Assembly (NCBI GenBank): GCA_944588485.1
Contig: CALYMW010000255.1
Span: forward strand, 1,364,001 to 1,428,000
Reading direction: 5' to 3'
Origin: Phosphuga atrata
Taxonomy: Eukaryota; Arthropoda; Insecta; Coleoptera; Silphidae
DNA length: 64,000 bases
Positions 21,724 to 31,439 of this stretch are shown in pieces. The position numbers and the translations under genes are program-made. The notes beneath the pieces were generated by a model. It saw nothing but the letters and a program-made list of their open reading frames with translations. It did no database searches and was not told where the DNA came from. The stretch's first letter is position 1, and each line of letters begins with the position of its first letter.

Positions 21724-22578
21724 ATGTTTCTTATTAACAATAAAAGTTATCGGAAGCGTGAACTTGCTCGTTTAAGAGTCCAAAGATTCCTAAATAACGC
21801 GCGAGGTGAATTATCTTGTGTACAAGAACGTGAACGTAATGTTGAACCTGTAATGTCTTGTGTTAATGACGGCGGGATATGTTGTAATGAGTGTAATGTA
21901 GGTTTATATTACCTACAAATAATATTGAACGTGCTACTGGTTCAAATTTCGGTCGTGGGCAAGAAAATGAAGTACAACATGATGCGTTAGAATTGGAACA
22001 ACACATTAGCAGAAGTAGCAGTATCGAAACTAATGATAACAACCAATCTCGAAATTTAACAAATAGCTCAGACTCGCAGACCGGGAGCGAATAAAATCAT
22101 GTTATTGACAATTTAGATGCAATTGAAGAAATTCGGCAATGGGCACTGATATATCCTCCGATTCCCCACGCTCGATTAGAACTACTTTTAGATATTTTAA
22201 GAAATCGATTTTATCCAGACACCAAAAACTGCTACGACTTTTTTAGGCACAACTTCAATCAAGTACAATTATAGAAAATTTTTCTTATAACGCCGAATTT
22301 GTATATTTTGGAATCCAAACAAATTTAAAAAACTGTTAAAATGATAAATTACATGAAATAAATAAAATCGAATTGCTCATTAATAGTGATGGTTTACCAT
22401 TATTTAAATCGAGTAGAAAACAATTTTGGCCCATTCTTTGTCAGGTGTTTAATAGCTCCAATCTTTATAAACCATTCACAATTGCTATTTATTTGTGGTA
22501 ATTCCAAGCCAGTCAATGTTGAACGATATTTCGAGAAATTTATTAATGAAATAAATGAGTTGCAAAATACAGGAATTA
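21724..22578 (+). pseudogene. TNP2-like (CACTA-related?) transposon protein, N-terminal part
   Basis: Starts at ATG 21724 (MFLINNKSYRKRELARLRVQ). It continues through an acidic region in another frame (GQENEVQHDALELEQHISR), EEIRQWALIYPPIPHARLEL and LDILRNRFYPDTKN. After a damaged stretch comes IELLINSDGLPLFKSSRKQF, WPILCQVFNSSN and ELQNTGI. Known: the INxDGLPLFKSS-WPIL signature is shared by a transposon protein family widespread in insects and resembles plant TNP2 (En/Spm) proteins; I treat the superfamily as unsettled. The gene is cut at 22578 by a DDE-type element. Deleting that element and one TTA joins GI to TVNNRLFNVS at 29046 in frame. Confidence 0.7.
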
Positions 22579-23010
22579 GGGGTCCTCCATTAATTACGTC
22601 ACACGTTAAGGGGTAGGGAGGGGGTCAACGAAGTGTTTCGTGACGTCACATTTCAAAATCTTAAGTATTAAAACGCGAAAGTTTAACTAACTTAAAAAAA
22701 AACGAAAAACTTTTAAATATTTTTAATTCTGTCTGTATGCTCGTATGATTTGCCTAAATTGTTTTGTTGGCGAGTTCAAGTGCGCTGTACTACAGTGTGA
22801 TGCGTCGGCCGCCTGTGAGCCCTTTGACAAATGCCGCTACACGCGCCGCGCCGCGCCACTGTGATTTAAATGTTTCGTACTGAGCGCATAAGACATGTGA
22901 TATTTCAAGGAGAAATATAATTTTATATAAAAATCAGTAAAATAAAATAATTTATTTAGACATTTTACCCGCACGTTCACATCCTAAACCACTTATCAAG
23001 CAAGTTTAAA

Positions 23011-24522
23011 ATGAATAATAAAAGTGATTTAGGTATTCTTTACCGTAAACTATATAAAGCTGATAAAAATAAACAAAATATACAGGAAGAAGTTAACATC
23101 TTATGGAGAAGTTTGAAAAGTAGTGACAATCTTGAAGGTGAATTGGAATCTAAAATAAAAAAATTACAAATAAAGTTGACGAAAAAGAAGGCGGCACTTA
23201 TGATTTTTTTTCAAAAATTCCTTCGTCGTCAAAACCACCAATACAACTAGAGCCCGAGGACGTAAAAGTAAGTTCGAAAAAATTTATAATAATATACCCT
23301 AGGAGGACATAGTCCTATAGACGCCGTATCGAATAAATTTTGTTTTAAAATGCAATCGCTAATAGCCGGGGGTACAGGATCGATTTCAATGCATTCCTAT
23401 ATTGTATTTTATTGGGTGATTTTGTAAAAATATTGTGTGAAATGCCCATATTCGACATTTTACATGTTTATTTTTAATTGTAGGAAAATACTGAACAGGG
23501 CATACCAGAAGACAATAAAGATATTATCATACCATCAAGTGAACGCCAGTTACTTCAAATAATACCTAAACCAAAGCCTAGTCAAAGCGCTTCTAGGAAT
23601 AAAATAGTAGTACTAGAATCTGAGCTCCATAGCTCTCTGTTAGCACGCGATGCTGGTATAGCTACAGATGAAGTAATAAAAAAATAACATTAAGGAAAGA
23701 TATTCAACAGGAAAAAAACATATTGAAGAGAAAGATTAGCGCAGCGGAACGACAGAAAAAAAGTCGTGATTCTAAAAAACAAAAAATTCTAGAAATATGT
23801 GAAAATAATTCCGAAATAGCAGCAGCTCTAAAACTTCGAGATACTGTTGATCGGCCTAAAGTAGAAGAAAACCAATCCGGTTTACTTGAAGTCATAAAGA
23901 CGATTGCAGTTTTTGGTGGCGCAGTTGATGATCGACGTCGCACTGAAATTATAAGGAGCTGCAAAACATCTTACAAGCCGACTTACAAGGACGACTTACA
24001 AGCCGAACTATGTAAACAAGGATATACTATCAGTCGGTCAGGATTATACTTGCGACTTCTTCCCAGACGATTCAATACCGAGGAAGTAAACAGGCAAGTC
24101 GTAACTGTTCCTGTTAAACTATGCAAACCAGACTCTACGCTACATTTGAAGCATAAAGATGGCGAATTCTGTACTGCTACGATAAGAAATCTTGAATCTT
24201 TAGCTTCAATTTTGGGTCCTGATCAAGTTCTCTTTTTATCGATTGATGAAAAAGCACGTGTTTTACAGCAGCAAATGCTCAAGCACCAATATTAATGCAC
24301 CTTGACTATCGTGTAAAATTACCGGATCATGATTTCGTGGTCGCTGAAAAACATAAACTTATTGCCTCCGTTTATGCCGCTATTGTAGTAAAGAAAGATG
24401 GTGAAGGGAAACCTGAAGCTGTTACACACTCTGGGCCTACATACGTAACGATTCGTAGTGGAAAGCATTCTTCCTCTAATGCAGAGACATCATGCCACAG
24501 ACATACATAGACTTTCTGAATT
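23011..24522 (+). pseudogene. DDE-type transposase, N-terminal portion
   Basis: First exon from ATG 23011 (MNNKSDLGILYRKLYK, lysine-rich), one frameshift, then GGTYDFFSKIPSSSKPPIQL. Probable intron 23268-23483 (donor GTAAGT, acceptor TTGTAG) joins EDVK to ENTEQG. A frameshift in an A-run near 23680 leads to the frame of 23723-24293: ERQKKSRDSKKQK, VFGGAVDDRRRTEIIR, LQAELCKQGYTISRSGLYLR, LPRRFNTEEVN, HKDGEFCTATIRNLESLAS and FLSIDEKARV (likely first catalytic Asp). It continues as LDYRVKLPDHDFVVAEKHKL and SGPTYVTIRSGKHSSS to the LINE insertion in HRLSELL. I know this protein type as widespread in invertebrates but without a settled name. Confidence 0.75.
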
Positions 24523-24780
24523 ACTTTTTTTTTTGGAATTAATAATAATAACCTTTATTGGCATAATTAAAATAATTTCCATACAAAATATACATACAAA
24601 ATAAAACAATAAAAAATAATAAAAAAGTTGTGAAACTAAAACCCCATTAAAAAGAAAAAAGAAATTTTACCACCCTATAAACCTATACTTCAACACCTGT
24701 ACATCGGACATAAGCTCACAAAAAAAAAAAAAAAACTAAACCGCAACACTCAAAAAACTACCCCGTCGCATCCGCCCTTT

Positions 24781-27700
24781 TCATGTTTTCACTCTGTGTA
24801 AAAACGACAGTCCCTTCCCGCTCTCGTCCATACACTCCCTCCAATCCTTTCCTTGCCTTCTCTCCTGGTCATTCCACTCCGCCATCGTGCATTCTTCCAA
24901 CCAATGACTCCACATATCTTCCTTCAACCCACACACCAAACACCTTCTACTTTCCTCCTTCATCCAATGTCTCCTTCATTGCTCAAAACGCTCTTCATTG
25001 CCACACCTAAATCTCGCCAACACTGACTGGTCGTCCGACCCTTTACTTGTCCTCAAATAACCAGGAACACGGCCGTGCACTTGTATCTGACTGTAGCCTT
25101 GGTGATATTTACTAGCCTCTATTTTCGATTGGCGCTCTTGGAAGTCCACTTCTAATAACCTCTCTTTTAGCATCCGTTTCCACTGAGCACCCGCACTTTT
25201 TTCCGTTTCCAACCCCTCGGATGATAACCCGCCTCTCTCATACAGTTTCCTTTTATTCAACCCCCAACCGCTCTCTCTTCTACCACTTAACCCCTCTTTA
25301 TTCACTACTCGAAAGATTTCCTTTATTATCCTTTCATCTCCTAACCCATCCACCCTATACTCGAACTTTATCACTCTTTCCGCAGCTATTACCGCCACCT
25401 TACAAGCACTCACTTCCTGAAGCACAATGTGACCAGGCGTCGACCTATCAAGTTTCAACACTTTCTTATAAAACTTTAGCTGCACCCTTTCGATCTTGTC
25501 TTCCTCTTTCGTTCCCCAGTCCTCGCATCCATACAGTAACACGCTTCGCACACATGCCTTCCATATGGTCACTGCTGCTCTAAAGCTTCCATCAAAGTTC
25601 CTTTTCCAAACCTCCCAGATACGATCCGCCGCCACCCATGCCTTCTTTGTAACATACTGTATGTGTTCTTTATTACTGTATCCAGTCCCAAAGACCTACC
25701 CCAAATACTTAAATTTACTAACTTCCTCTATTTCAGTACCCTGCCATTCAAACCTTTCTTTCTTACATCGCCCACCCCTTTTCAACCGAATCCATTTTGT
25801 TTTACCAACATTCACCCTTAAATCCCTCTTTTCGAAATACCTGCCGAGCCTTTCAATCACGTCCTTCATCTCACTAGCCGACTTTGCAAATACCACCATG
25901 TCATCCGCATATGCCAAGCTCCACACCTTCTTTTTCCCAATCACCACTCCTCCAGCTTGCCCGGCCTGTAGAACCTTTTACATATCCGCCACATACAGAC
26001 TGAAAAGCGAGGGACTCAAAGGGCAGCCTTGTCTCAGGCCCTTCCTCACCTCAAAATAGTCCGATTCCCATTCATTCGCTACTACCTTACAGACCGTTTC
26101 CTCGTACAAATTCCTGATGTTCCTTCTTACACTCTCCGAGATACCTAGCTTGCCCAAACACCCGTCAAATCTCCTTCTGTTCACCGAGGCATATGCGGAT
26201 TTCAAATCAATGAAAAGAGCAAACAGGCATCCCTTTCTTATTCCTTGGTCTATGATGACTCTCAAGGTCACCAGGTGTTCCACCGTGCTCCTTCCTTCTC
26301 TGAACCCCGCTTGTATTTCCGGCAAAAGCTTCCTTTCATTGATTTTCTTCCTCAAGTGACAATCCAGGATTTTAGCAAATATTTTGTATGAGGAGTTCAT
26401 CAAAATTATACCTCTATAATTTTCTAGCGCGTCCCTCTTTCCACCCTTAAACACCGGTTGAATTATCCCCACTTTCCAGCTGACTGGTATCCTTTTCTCT
26501 CCTCTCCCTATCCTTCTCAATTCCTCCGTAAACTTCTCCTTACAGATTCCAGGTGCTTCTTTCCACGCTTCATTTCCGAGCCCATCCAAACCTCCCGCTT
26601 TTCTTGGCTTTACGGAATCAATAACATCCTCCACCTCTGTCACGGTGATATCCTCGGCGAGCTCTTCCTGCTATCTCTGTCGATCTCCTGAACTATCATC
26701 TCTTTCTGGCCGCATCTCCACCCCTCCTAGCATCCTCATAAAGTGGTTTTGCCATTCTTCCATCGCAATGCTCTTGGGTAATCTTTCCTTCCTTTTCCTA
26801 TTCTCTCTCACGTATTTCCACAGCTCAGCTTCCGTCTTGATTTCTCGTACCGGCTGCTTCTCCTTCTCCTCCCAAAGCTCCTTTTTCTTCTTCTCCATTT
26901 TTTGCAATTCTGTTTTCGCTTCCAGCACGTGCACTTTGAGCCCTTCTCCCTTTCTCCATTCTCTCATAGCTTCTCGAAACCTTTGCTTTGCGTTCCGCAC
27001 TTCCCCGTCGTACCATGCTCGGCATGGAAACGCTTCTTTGATTTTCTTTTTCACAAGTGCAGATTCCATTTTCTTTGCCATCATGTCTATATCCTCTATG
27101 GCGTTCCACTCCACCTCTTCTAATTTCCTTCTGTATTCTTCTGTCGCCTCTTTATCCCATCTGGCCACCCATTTCTCCTCCTTAACATCTTTCTCCCTTT
27201 GCTGCTTCAAGGACACCACTACCGGCATATGATCCGACTCACTTCTTATTCCGATTTCCATCAGTTTTATTTGCCGTCTCGCCGCATCATTTGTAATTTT
27301 TAGGTCAATAACTGAGGTACCCATTGCACCCACAAACGTAAATTCTCCCTCCCAGTCGCCCTCAATACACCCATTCAAAATATCCCATTGGTTTTTTAAC
27401 ACCCACGCCAACCAAACATTTCCCTCTGCATTTTTAATTTTGTCTTTAGAATTCCTTCTTATCACATCACCCGTCTTATCCACCGTATTGACCTGCTCTT
27501 CTCCTATCCTAACATTCCAATCACCTCCTAGTAGCAAGTTTGTCGTTACCATATCTTCTAAATTCCTCTTTATGCCCTCTTTAATTTTTTCCAGTCCCTT
27601 ATTATTATAAACGGTTGCTATCTGCCACCACTCCCCCTCCAGTTCTACCTCCCTAAAAACTAGACCCTCCACCTCTTCTAGAATTCTCTCCGATTCCTTG

Positions 27701-28038
27701 ATGCCTCTTCTGACCCCTGTTATTATTCCCCCCTTTGCCCTTCCGTAGTCACTCTCTCTCCGTGCCGGTTGTATCCTCCAATTGTACTCCTTGGGGAGTC
27801 TCTCTTTACAGGCTTCCCATTCCTTCTCTTGAACCCAGGTCTCCACTAACCCAACTGTTTCGAATTTCCTCAAGAATTCTATAAAAGACCCGTCCACCTT
27901 ATCCAATTTCTTCCTGAGCCCTGCTACATTCCAAAACATTAGCTTTACATTTTCCTTTTCCGTTCCGTCGTTGTGTAACTGTCCCCTCTTTCTTTGGTCG
28001 TTTATTCGTTTTTTGCTACCTTGTCCCATGGTACCCAA
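24781..28038 (-). pseudogene. LINE ORF2: AP endonuclease plus reverse transcriptase
   Basis: Minus strand, one frame of about 1085 codons with four stops (at 26671-26673, 25978-25980, 25696-25698, 24976-24978) and no frameshift. N-terminal endonuclease: LMFWNVAGLRKK, VGLVETWVQ, LLLGGDWNVRIG, VIDLKITNDAA and SESDHMPV (the SDH catalytic end). RT: PRKAGGLDGLGNEAWK, ENYRGIILMNSSYKIFAKIL, QAGFREGRSTVEHLVTL, FIDLKSAYASVNR, KGLRQGCPLSPSLFSLYV and LAYADDMVVFAKS (intact YADD). C-terminus: CLVCGLKEDMWSHWLEEC, a CCHC-type knuckle. It resembles LINEs abundant in ants and wasps. I give no clade beyond APE-type. ATG 28038 follows ORF1 by about 40 bp. Confidence 0.9.
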
Positions 28039-28076
28039 TTCCCATCTATTTCCATTCTTTGGTATCCTACTTTAAT

Positions 28077-28312
28077 CTAGTGGCCCCTTTCCTTGAGTAC
28101 CTTTGCCTTCCTTAACAGTTCTTTCTGGATTCCTTGTTCCTTAGGGGTGAAATCATCTTGAATGAATACGTTTGTACCTCTAAGCTTGCGTTTGTTTCTC
28201 ATTATGTCCTTTTTTACCTCCCAACTTTCTAATTTTAACATAATCGGGCCTTTACTTTCTCTATTATCCCTATTCGAGCCAAGCCTGTATGCACTCCCGA
28301 AACCTGAATGAA
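28077..28312 (-). pseudogene. LINE ORF1 C-terminal fragment
   Basis: Minus strand from the insertion edge to TAG at 28077-28079: FGSAYRLGSN, GPIMLKLESWEVKKDIMRN, RGTNVFIQDDFTPKEQG and LLRKAKVLKERGH. This looks like the C-terminal domain of L1-type ORF1 RNA-binding proteins. Truncated at its 5' side by the insertion end. Confidence 0.7.
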
Positions 28313-28322
28313 TGAATTACTT

Positions 28323-29030
28323 GCTTTCGAAAACTTTATGAGAGGTCGAGAAGGTTGTGTAAAACCTGTATTTATTTTTACTTGCGATGGTGGTCCCGGC
28401 GAAAATCCACGATACGAGCGAGTTATAGTTTCGGCTGTACAACATTTTAAAGAATTTGACTTGGATGCTATTTAAATTGCCACAAATGCTCAAGGAAGAA
28501 GTGCTTTCAACAAAGTGGAACGACGAATGGAGCCTCTTAGTCGCGAAATTACTGGTGTTATATTAAAACATGACAATTTCGGTTAATATCTAGATTCCAG
28601 TAATCGAAATACTGACTTGGAGCTAGAGAAACGGAACTTTAAGAGTGCAGGTATGGTGCTGGCTAATATTTGGAGCCAATTGGTTATTGATAATTTTCCT
28701 GTGGTTACCGAATATATTGTGCCAACAGATACTAGACTAGATATTGAACAGGCTATGATATTGAAAAATGATATAACTTGGTACGCAAATCACGTACGTG
28801 AATCACAATATTTTTTACAAATAGTAAAATGCGAGCTTTTCCCATGTTGCGGTGTACGACGATCTAGCCTTTGGCGACTATTACGAGAGGGGTTTTTACC
28901 ACCACCTGTTTTGGTTAAAAAGACCTCAGCCGGATATGTAACCGTAGGAAAAGATGACTTCGAAGGTAAATTCGCTCCACTGTTACTACAGTTATCTTTG
29001 AAAAAAAATCATGAAATTCGTGTGACGTAA
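28323..29030 (+). pseudogene. DDE-type transposase, C-terminal portion
   Basis: Continues from 24522 across the LINE: AFENFMRGREGCVKPVFIFT, CDGGPGENPRYERVIVSAVQ (likely second Asp), one TAA (LDAI-stop-IATNAQGRSA), FNKVERRMEPLSREITGV (a plausible catalytic Glu), a second TAA, then NFKSAGMVLANIWSQLVID, VTEYIVPTD, HVRESQYFLQIVKCE and RLLREGFLPPPVLV. It ends RVT-stop inside the right terminal repeat. The assignment of catalytic residues is inference from spacing and conservation of the motif style. Confidence 0.75.
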
Positions 29031-29045
29031 TTTATGGATGGCCCC

Positions 29046-29362
29046 TTACCGTAAACAATCGGCTCTTCAATGTTTCTATTAAGGCATTTGTATGCGATAG
29101 ACCTGCACGATCATTTGTGAAATGTATGAAAAATCATGGAGGATACTATGCCTGTGAGAGATAAAAAAGGACTATTTATCCACTAATAGCTAAGTATGAA
29201 GCGAGAACTGATGAATCTTTTAGAAATCAATGCAATAAACAACATCGTTGTAGTATCGTTCGCATTGATCATAAAATTGATTTAGTTAATCACTTTGTTA
29301 TGGATTCCATGCATTTATTTAGGAGTGATGAAGAAATTGTTAGATTGTTGGATAGATGGTGA
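29046..29362 (+). pseudogene. TNP2-like transposon protein, middle part
   Basis: Resumes the frame interrupted at 22578: TVNNRLFNVSIKAFVCDRPA, RSFVKCMKNHGGYYACER, then after a frame change IYPLIAKYEARTDESFRNQC, HRCSIVRIDHKIDLVNHFVM and DSMHLFRSDEEIVRLLDRW. KAF.CD.PAR followed by a Cys-containing NHxGYYxCER stretch and DSMHL is the expected order after the DGLPLFKSS domain in this family. Confidence 0.7.
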
Positions 29363-29640
29363 TAGTAGTAAAAAGTAGTAACAGTAAAATACAATTGTCT
29401 AATTTATTATTAAAAATTAAAGTACCTTCAGGATTTTAAAGAAGTAAATCAAATCAAATGAAAACCATTTATTTCAATATTTAAGTCACCTTTTACAGGA
29501 AAAACTAATTTAAATTTGTCAAAAATCCCAAAATAAAAAAAGGGCAATACACGAAGCAACAGTGCTTGTGTATAAAATATACAAAAATTTCTACAAAATA
29601 AAAAATACAAAAAATAACTATATATTTATTTAGATATGTT
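29363..29640. other. AT-rich insertion or intron inside the TNP2-like gene
   Basis: No coding. It contains AAATCAAATCAAATG next to CCATTTATTTCAATATTTAAG, which resembles the CR1-like 3' end at 9905-9950, so part of it may be a minus-strand LINE tail. Confidence 0.3.
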
Positions 29641-29864
29641 TTGCTTGAACATAAAACTCTTCCAAGAGGTACGGTTCAATGTCGATTTCAATGTCGAAAG
29701 TATCAATGTTTTCGTGTCGAAAGTACTCGGTCATTATCAGATTTTCATAAACTTAAATCAACAGAATTTCAATTTTTATTATTGTATGCCGGTCCTGTTA
29801 TTTTTAAACAAATTCTCACTGAGACGGTATATAAGCAACTATTTTGGACATCAATTGCACAACT

Positions 29865-30082
29865 TCAATTTTATCTGGTTCCTCTACAAGTATGGGTTTC
29901 AACAAGTCAACCAAAAGATTTTTTTTTTTTGTTTGACCCACTTTATTGCTGTTTCTTATGTATTTTGTAGTCTGATGATGGCGATATTTTTCCATTAAAT
30001 CGCCGAAACTAGTAGCTAATAACAAATTTAAACAGTTAGTTTCATTGTCCTATTGTCACCAGTTAACCATACATTCCTATAT
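29865..30082 (+). mobile_element. Penelope-like element fragment (solo terminal repeat) between 28-bp direct repeats
   Basis: An exact 28-bp direct repeat lies at 29837-29864 and 30083-30110; both begin AACTATTTTGG and end TTGCACAACT. The enclosed 218 bp contain GTCTGATGATGGCGAT, ATCGCCGAAACTAGTAGC and TAATAAC. Read in reverse this is the TTATTAGCTACTAGTTTCGG-type signature I associate with Penelope-like element terminal repeats. Naming the family is inference. The duplication is unusually long for such a short insert. Confidence 0.65.
29966..30025 (+). ncRNA. Candidate hammerhead ribozyme core
   Basis: CTGATGA at 29972-29978 is followed by a stem II of GGCGAT (29980-29985) pairing with ATCGCC (29999-30004), then GAAAC (30005-30009). 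These are the invariant hammerhead boxes with a perfect six-pair stem II. A weak stem III (ACTAG / CTAAT, one mismatch, loop TAG) would put the cleavage site after AATA near 30021. Stem I is poor (GT pairing with AC plus an offset TTTGT / ACAAA). Known: Penelope-like terminal repeats carry hammerheads. Activity is untested. Confidence 0.55.
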
Positions 30083-30179
30083 AACTATTTTGGACATCAA
30101 TTGCACAACTGAAATTTGGTTATTAACACGCGGATATAAACCTAGATATTCAACAATCAAATGGTTTTTCGAAACAACT

Positions 30180-30640
30180 TAGGAGGAGGTGGGGTACAAT
30201 GATACAAGGGGCACATAGATACACAAGCATTATTTAGTAATAATCTATTGAATGTTTTCAAGTGACATCTCTAAAACGATCCTATAAATCTTTGAACGCA
30301 TCCATAGCGATCGCGCAGACAGCCAATCAGTCGATGGCATTTTACAAGTCCTAACGTGTTTCGAGTGCGGCCAACTAAAAAAATACTTTAAATGTAAAGC
30401 TGTTTCCAAGATCTTCTTTGCCATCTTGTTAAGATCAATATATACCAAAGGTAAGTTAGGGCATCAAGTTTTAAGGATTTAGTGCATTTTTTTAAATAAA
30501 TAAATTACTTTCATCAGTATAATTTGCATTTTGAAAAAAAAAATGTTTGGGGCACTTAGATACAACAAAGTACGGGGCACAATGATACATTTCATTGTGC
30601 CCCGTACTCATATCAAAGTGCCCCAATACAATTTGCACAA
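30180..30640. repeat. GGGGCAC/GATAC repeats with a perfect 38-nt hairpin
   Basis: GTACGGGGCACAATGA at 30570-30585 and its exact reverse complement at 30592-30607 form 16-bp arms with a 6-nt loop. Outside them TTGGGGCACTT (30547) faces AAGTGCCCCAA (30619) as a second pair of arms. Related words occur at 30190-30225 (GGGGTACAATGATACAAGGG, GGGCACATAGATACA). Probably terminal/subterminal repeats of a DNA transposon, perhaps the pogo-like remnant that follows. Confidence 0.6.
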
Positions 30641-30724
30641 TAATTTGTTCTTAAATAATATAAAATATGTTTAAATTATATGTTCTGTTGTTGCCATCAG
30701 AAAATGATGATCAAAAAATATAAG

Positions 30725-31165
30725 CGCCGGGAAAGATAGGGCAGCAGGATTTAGAAAAAGAAATCAGGTGCTCAACCTAGGGAGACCTGAAAACACAAGC
30801 GCCGCAAGAAGTTTCGCATTTGACTGCGAATTTGCCACTGCGGTCTTACAGTGGCTGAATTGTTTGATATTTTTGAGCGTGTAATGTTATAAATTCACAC
30901 CTAACCGTATATTAAATTTAGACGAAACAGGTATTAACACGGTCTTACCAACGACTAAAAAAGCCCTTTGGGCTGAAAAGTCACAGAGGCAAGAAGGACA
31001 AATTGTGTCAGCTGAACGCGGAGAACTCGTAACTTTTTGTGGAATAGTAACAGCAACATGTGGTGTTCTTCCTCCTGTTTATGTTTTTCCTCGTGTCCAT
31101 TTCAAGGACCCATTTTTAAATGGGGCTCCCCAAAGCAGTCTTGGTTTGGTTTTATACCAATGATT
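30725..31165 (+). pseudogene. Pogo-like (Tc1/mariner superfamily, DDE_1) transposase remnant
   Basis: AGKDRAAGFRKRNQVLNL, GRPENTSAARSFAFDCEF, then after a stop RILNLDETGINTV (from 30909; first catalytic Asp region NLDETG), SAERGELVTFCGIVTATCGV and LPPVYVFPRVHFKDPFLNGA followed by PQSSLGLVLYQ-stop at about 31161. NLDETG, SAERG, PPVYVFPR and LNGAP are DDE_1 hallmarks. The second Asp and the third acidic residue are gone. Confidence 0.75.
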
Positions 31166-31439
31166 GAAAGGTCCTATGAAAAATGGTTTGAAGAGATATA
31201 TGATATGCTGGCAAAGCCACACCAATTCTACAAATACCGCTCCATAAGTTCTTTCTCAAAGAAAAACAGTGAAGTAGCTCTTTATAACTACATAGGCCAG
31301 TGGATAGATCACTTCTAGAAAGACATATCATATAAAAACGTAGGAATTGTTATAAATCAAATTAGCAATTTCTATTCCAGAATCACAGGTGCATACTCGA
31401 TTGGACAATCAAAGGCTACCTCCTATTCAAGCATTTCTA

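Larger units (their letters stand above)
24527..28312 (-). mobile_element. LINE insertion with 10-bp target duplication
   Basis: TGAATTACTT stands at 24517-24526 and again at 28313-28322. A T-run at 24525-24534 is the poly(A) tail of a minus-strand element. Joining across the duplication restores SELLAFENFM in the surrounding transposase. The insertion is 5'-truncated inside ORF1. It carries the end of ORF1, a full ORF2 (endonuclease, RT, C-terminal knuckle) and a 3' UTR (24535-24780) with several ATT repeats. Confidence 0.9.
22579..29045 (+). mobile_element. DDE-type DNA transposon with TTA duplication, itself split by a LINE
   Basis: Ends: left GGGGTCCTCCATTAATTACG then TCACACG; the right end, reverse-complemented, reads GGGGCCATCCATAAATTACG then TCACACG (4 differences in 27). 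TTA stands directly outside both ends (22576-22578 and 29046-29048). Removing the element plus one TTA restores the interrupted reading frame, so ends and duplication are exact. Without the LINE and its second target copy (3796 bp) it is 2671 bp, and it carries one transposase-like gene. Known superfamilies with 3-bp duplications include PIF/Harbinger, Zator and CACTA/Chapaev3; I cannot choose between them. Confidence 0.85.
29641..30180 (+). pseudogene. TNP2-like transposon protein, C-terminal part
   Basis: EHKTLPRGTVQCRFQCRKYQ, SDFHKLKSTEFQFLLLYAGP and VIFKQILTETVYKQLFW correspond to the family's KATEFRQFLLYTGPV region. The reading reaches the direct repeat at 29837 and picks up again after 30083 (LFWTSIAQLKFG). 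The 218-bp piece between is a separate insertion. Confidence 0.6.

Noticed and set aside
25221..27232. Long plus-strand open frames (up to 195 codons) rich in S, F, L and P
   Set aside because: Antisense of LINE ORF2, which has endonuclease and RT motifs in one frame.
29636..29998. 120-codon open frame rich in F, N and I
   Set aside because: AT-rich frame overlapping the better supported TNP2-like reading and the Penelope-like insert.
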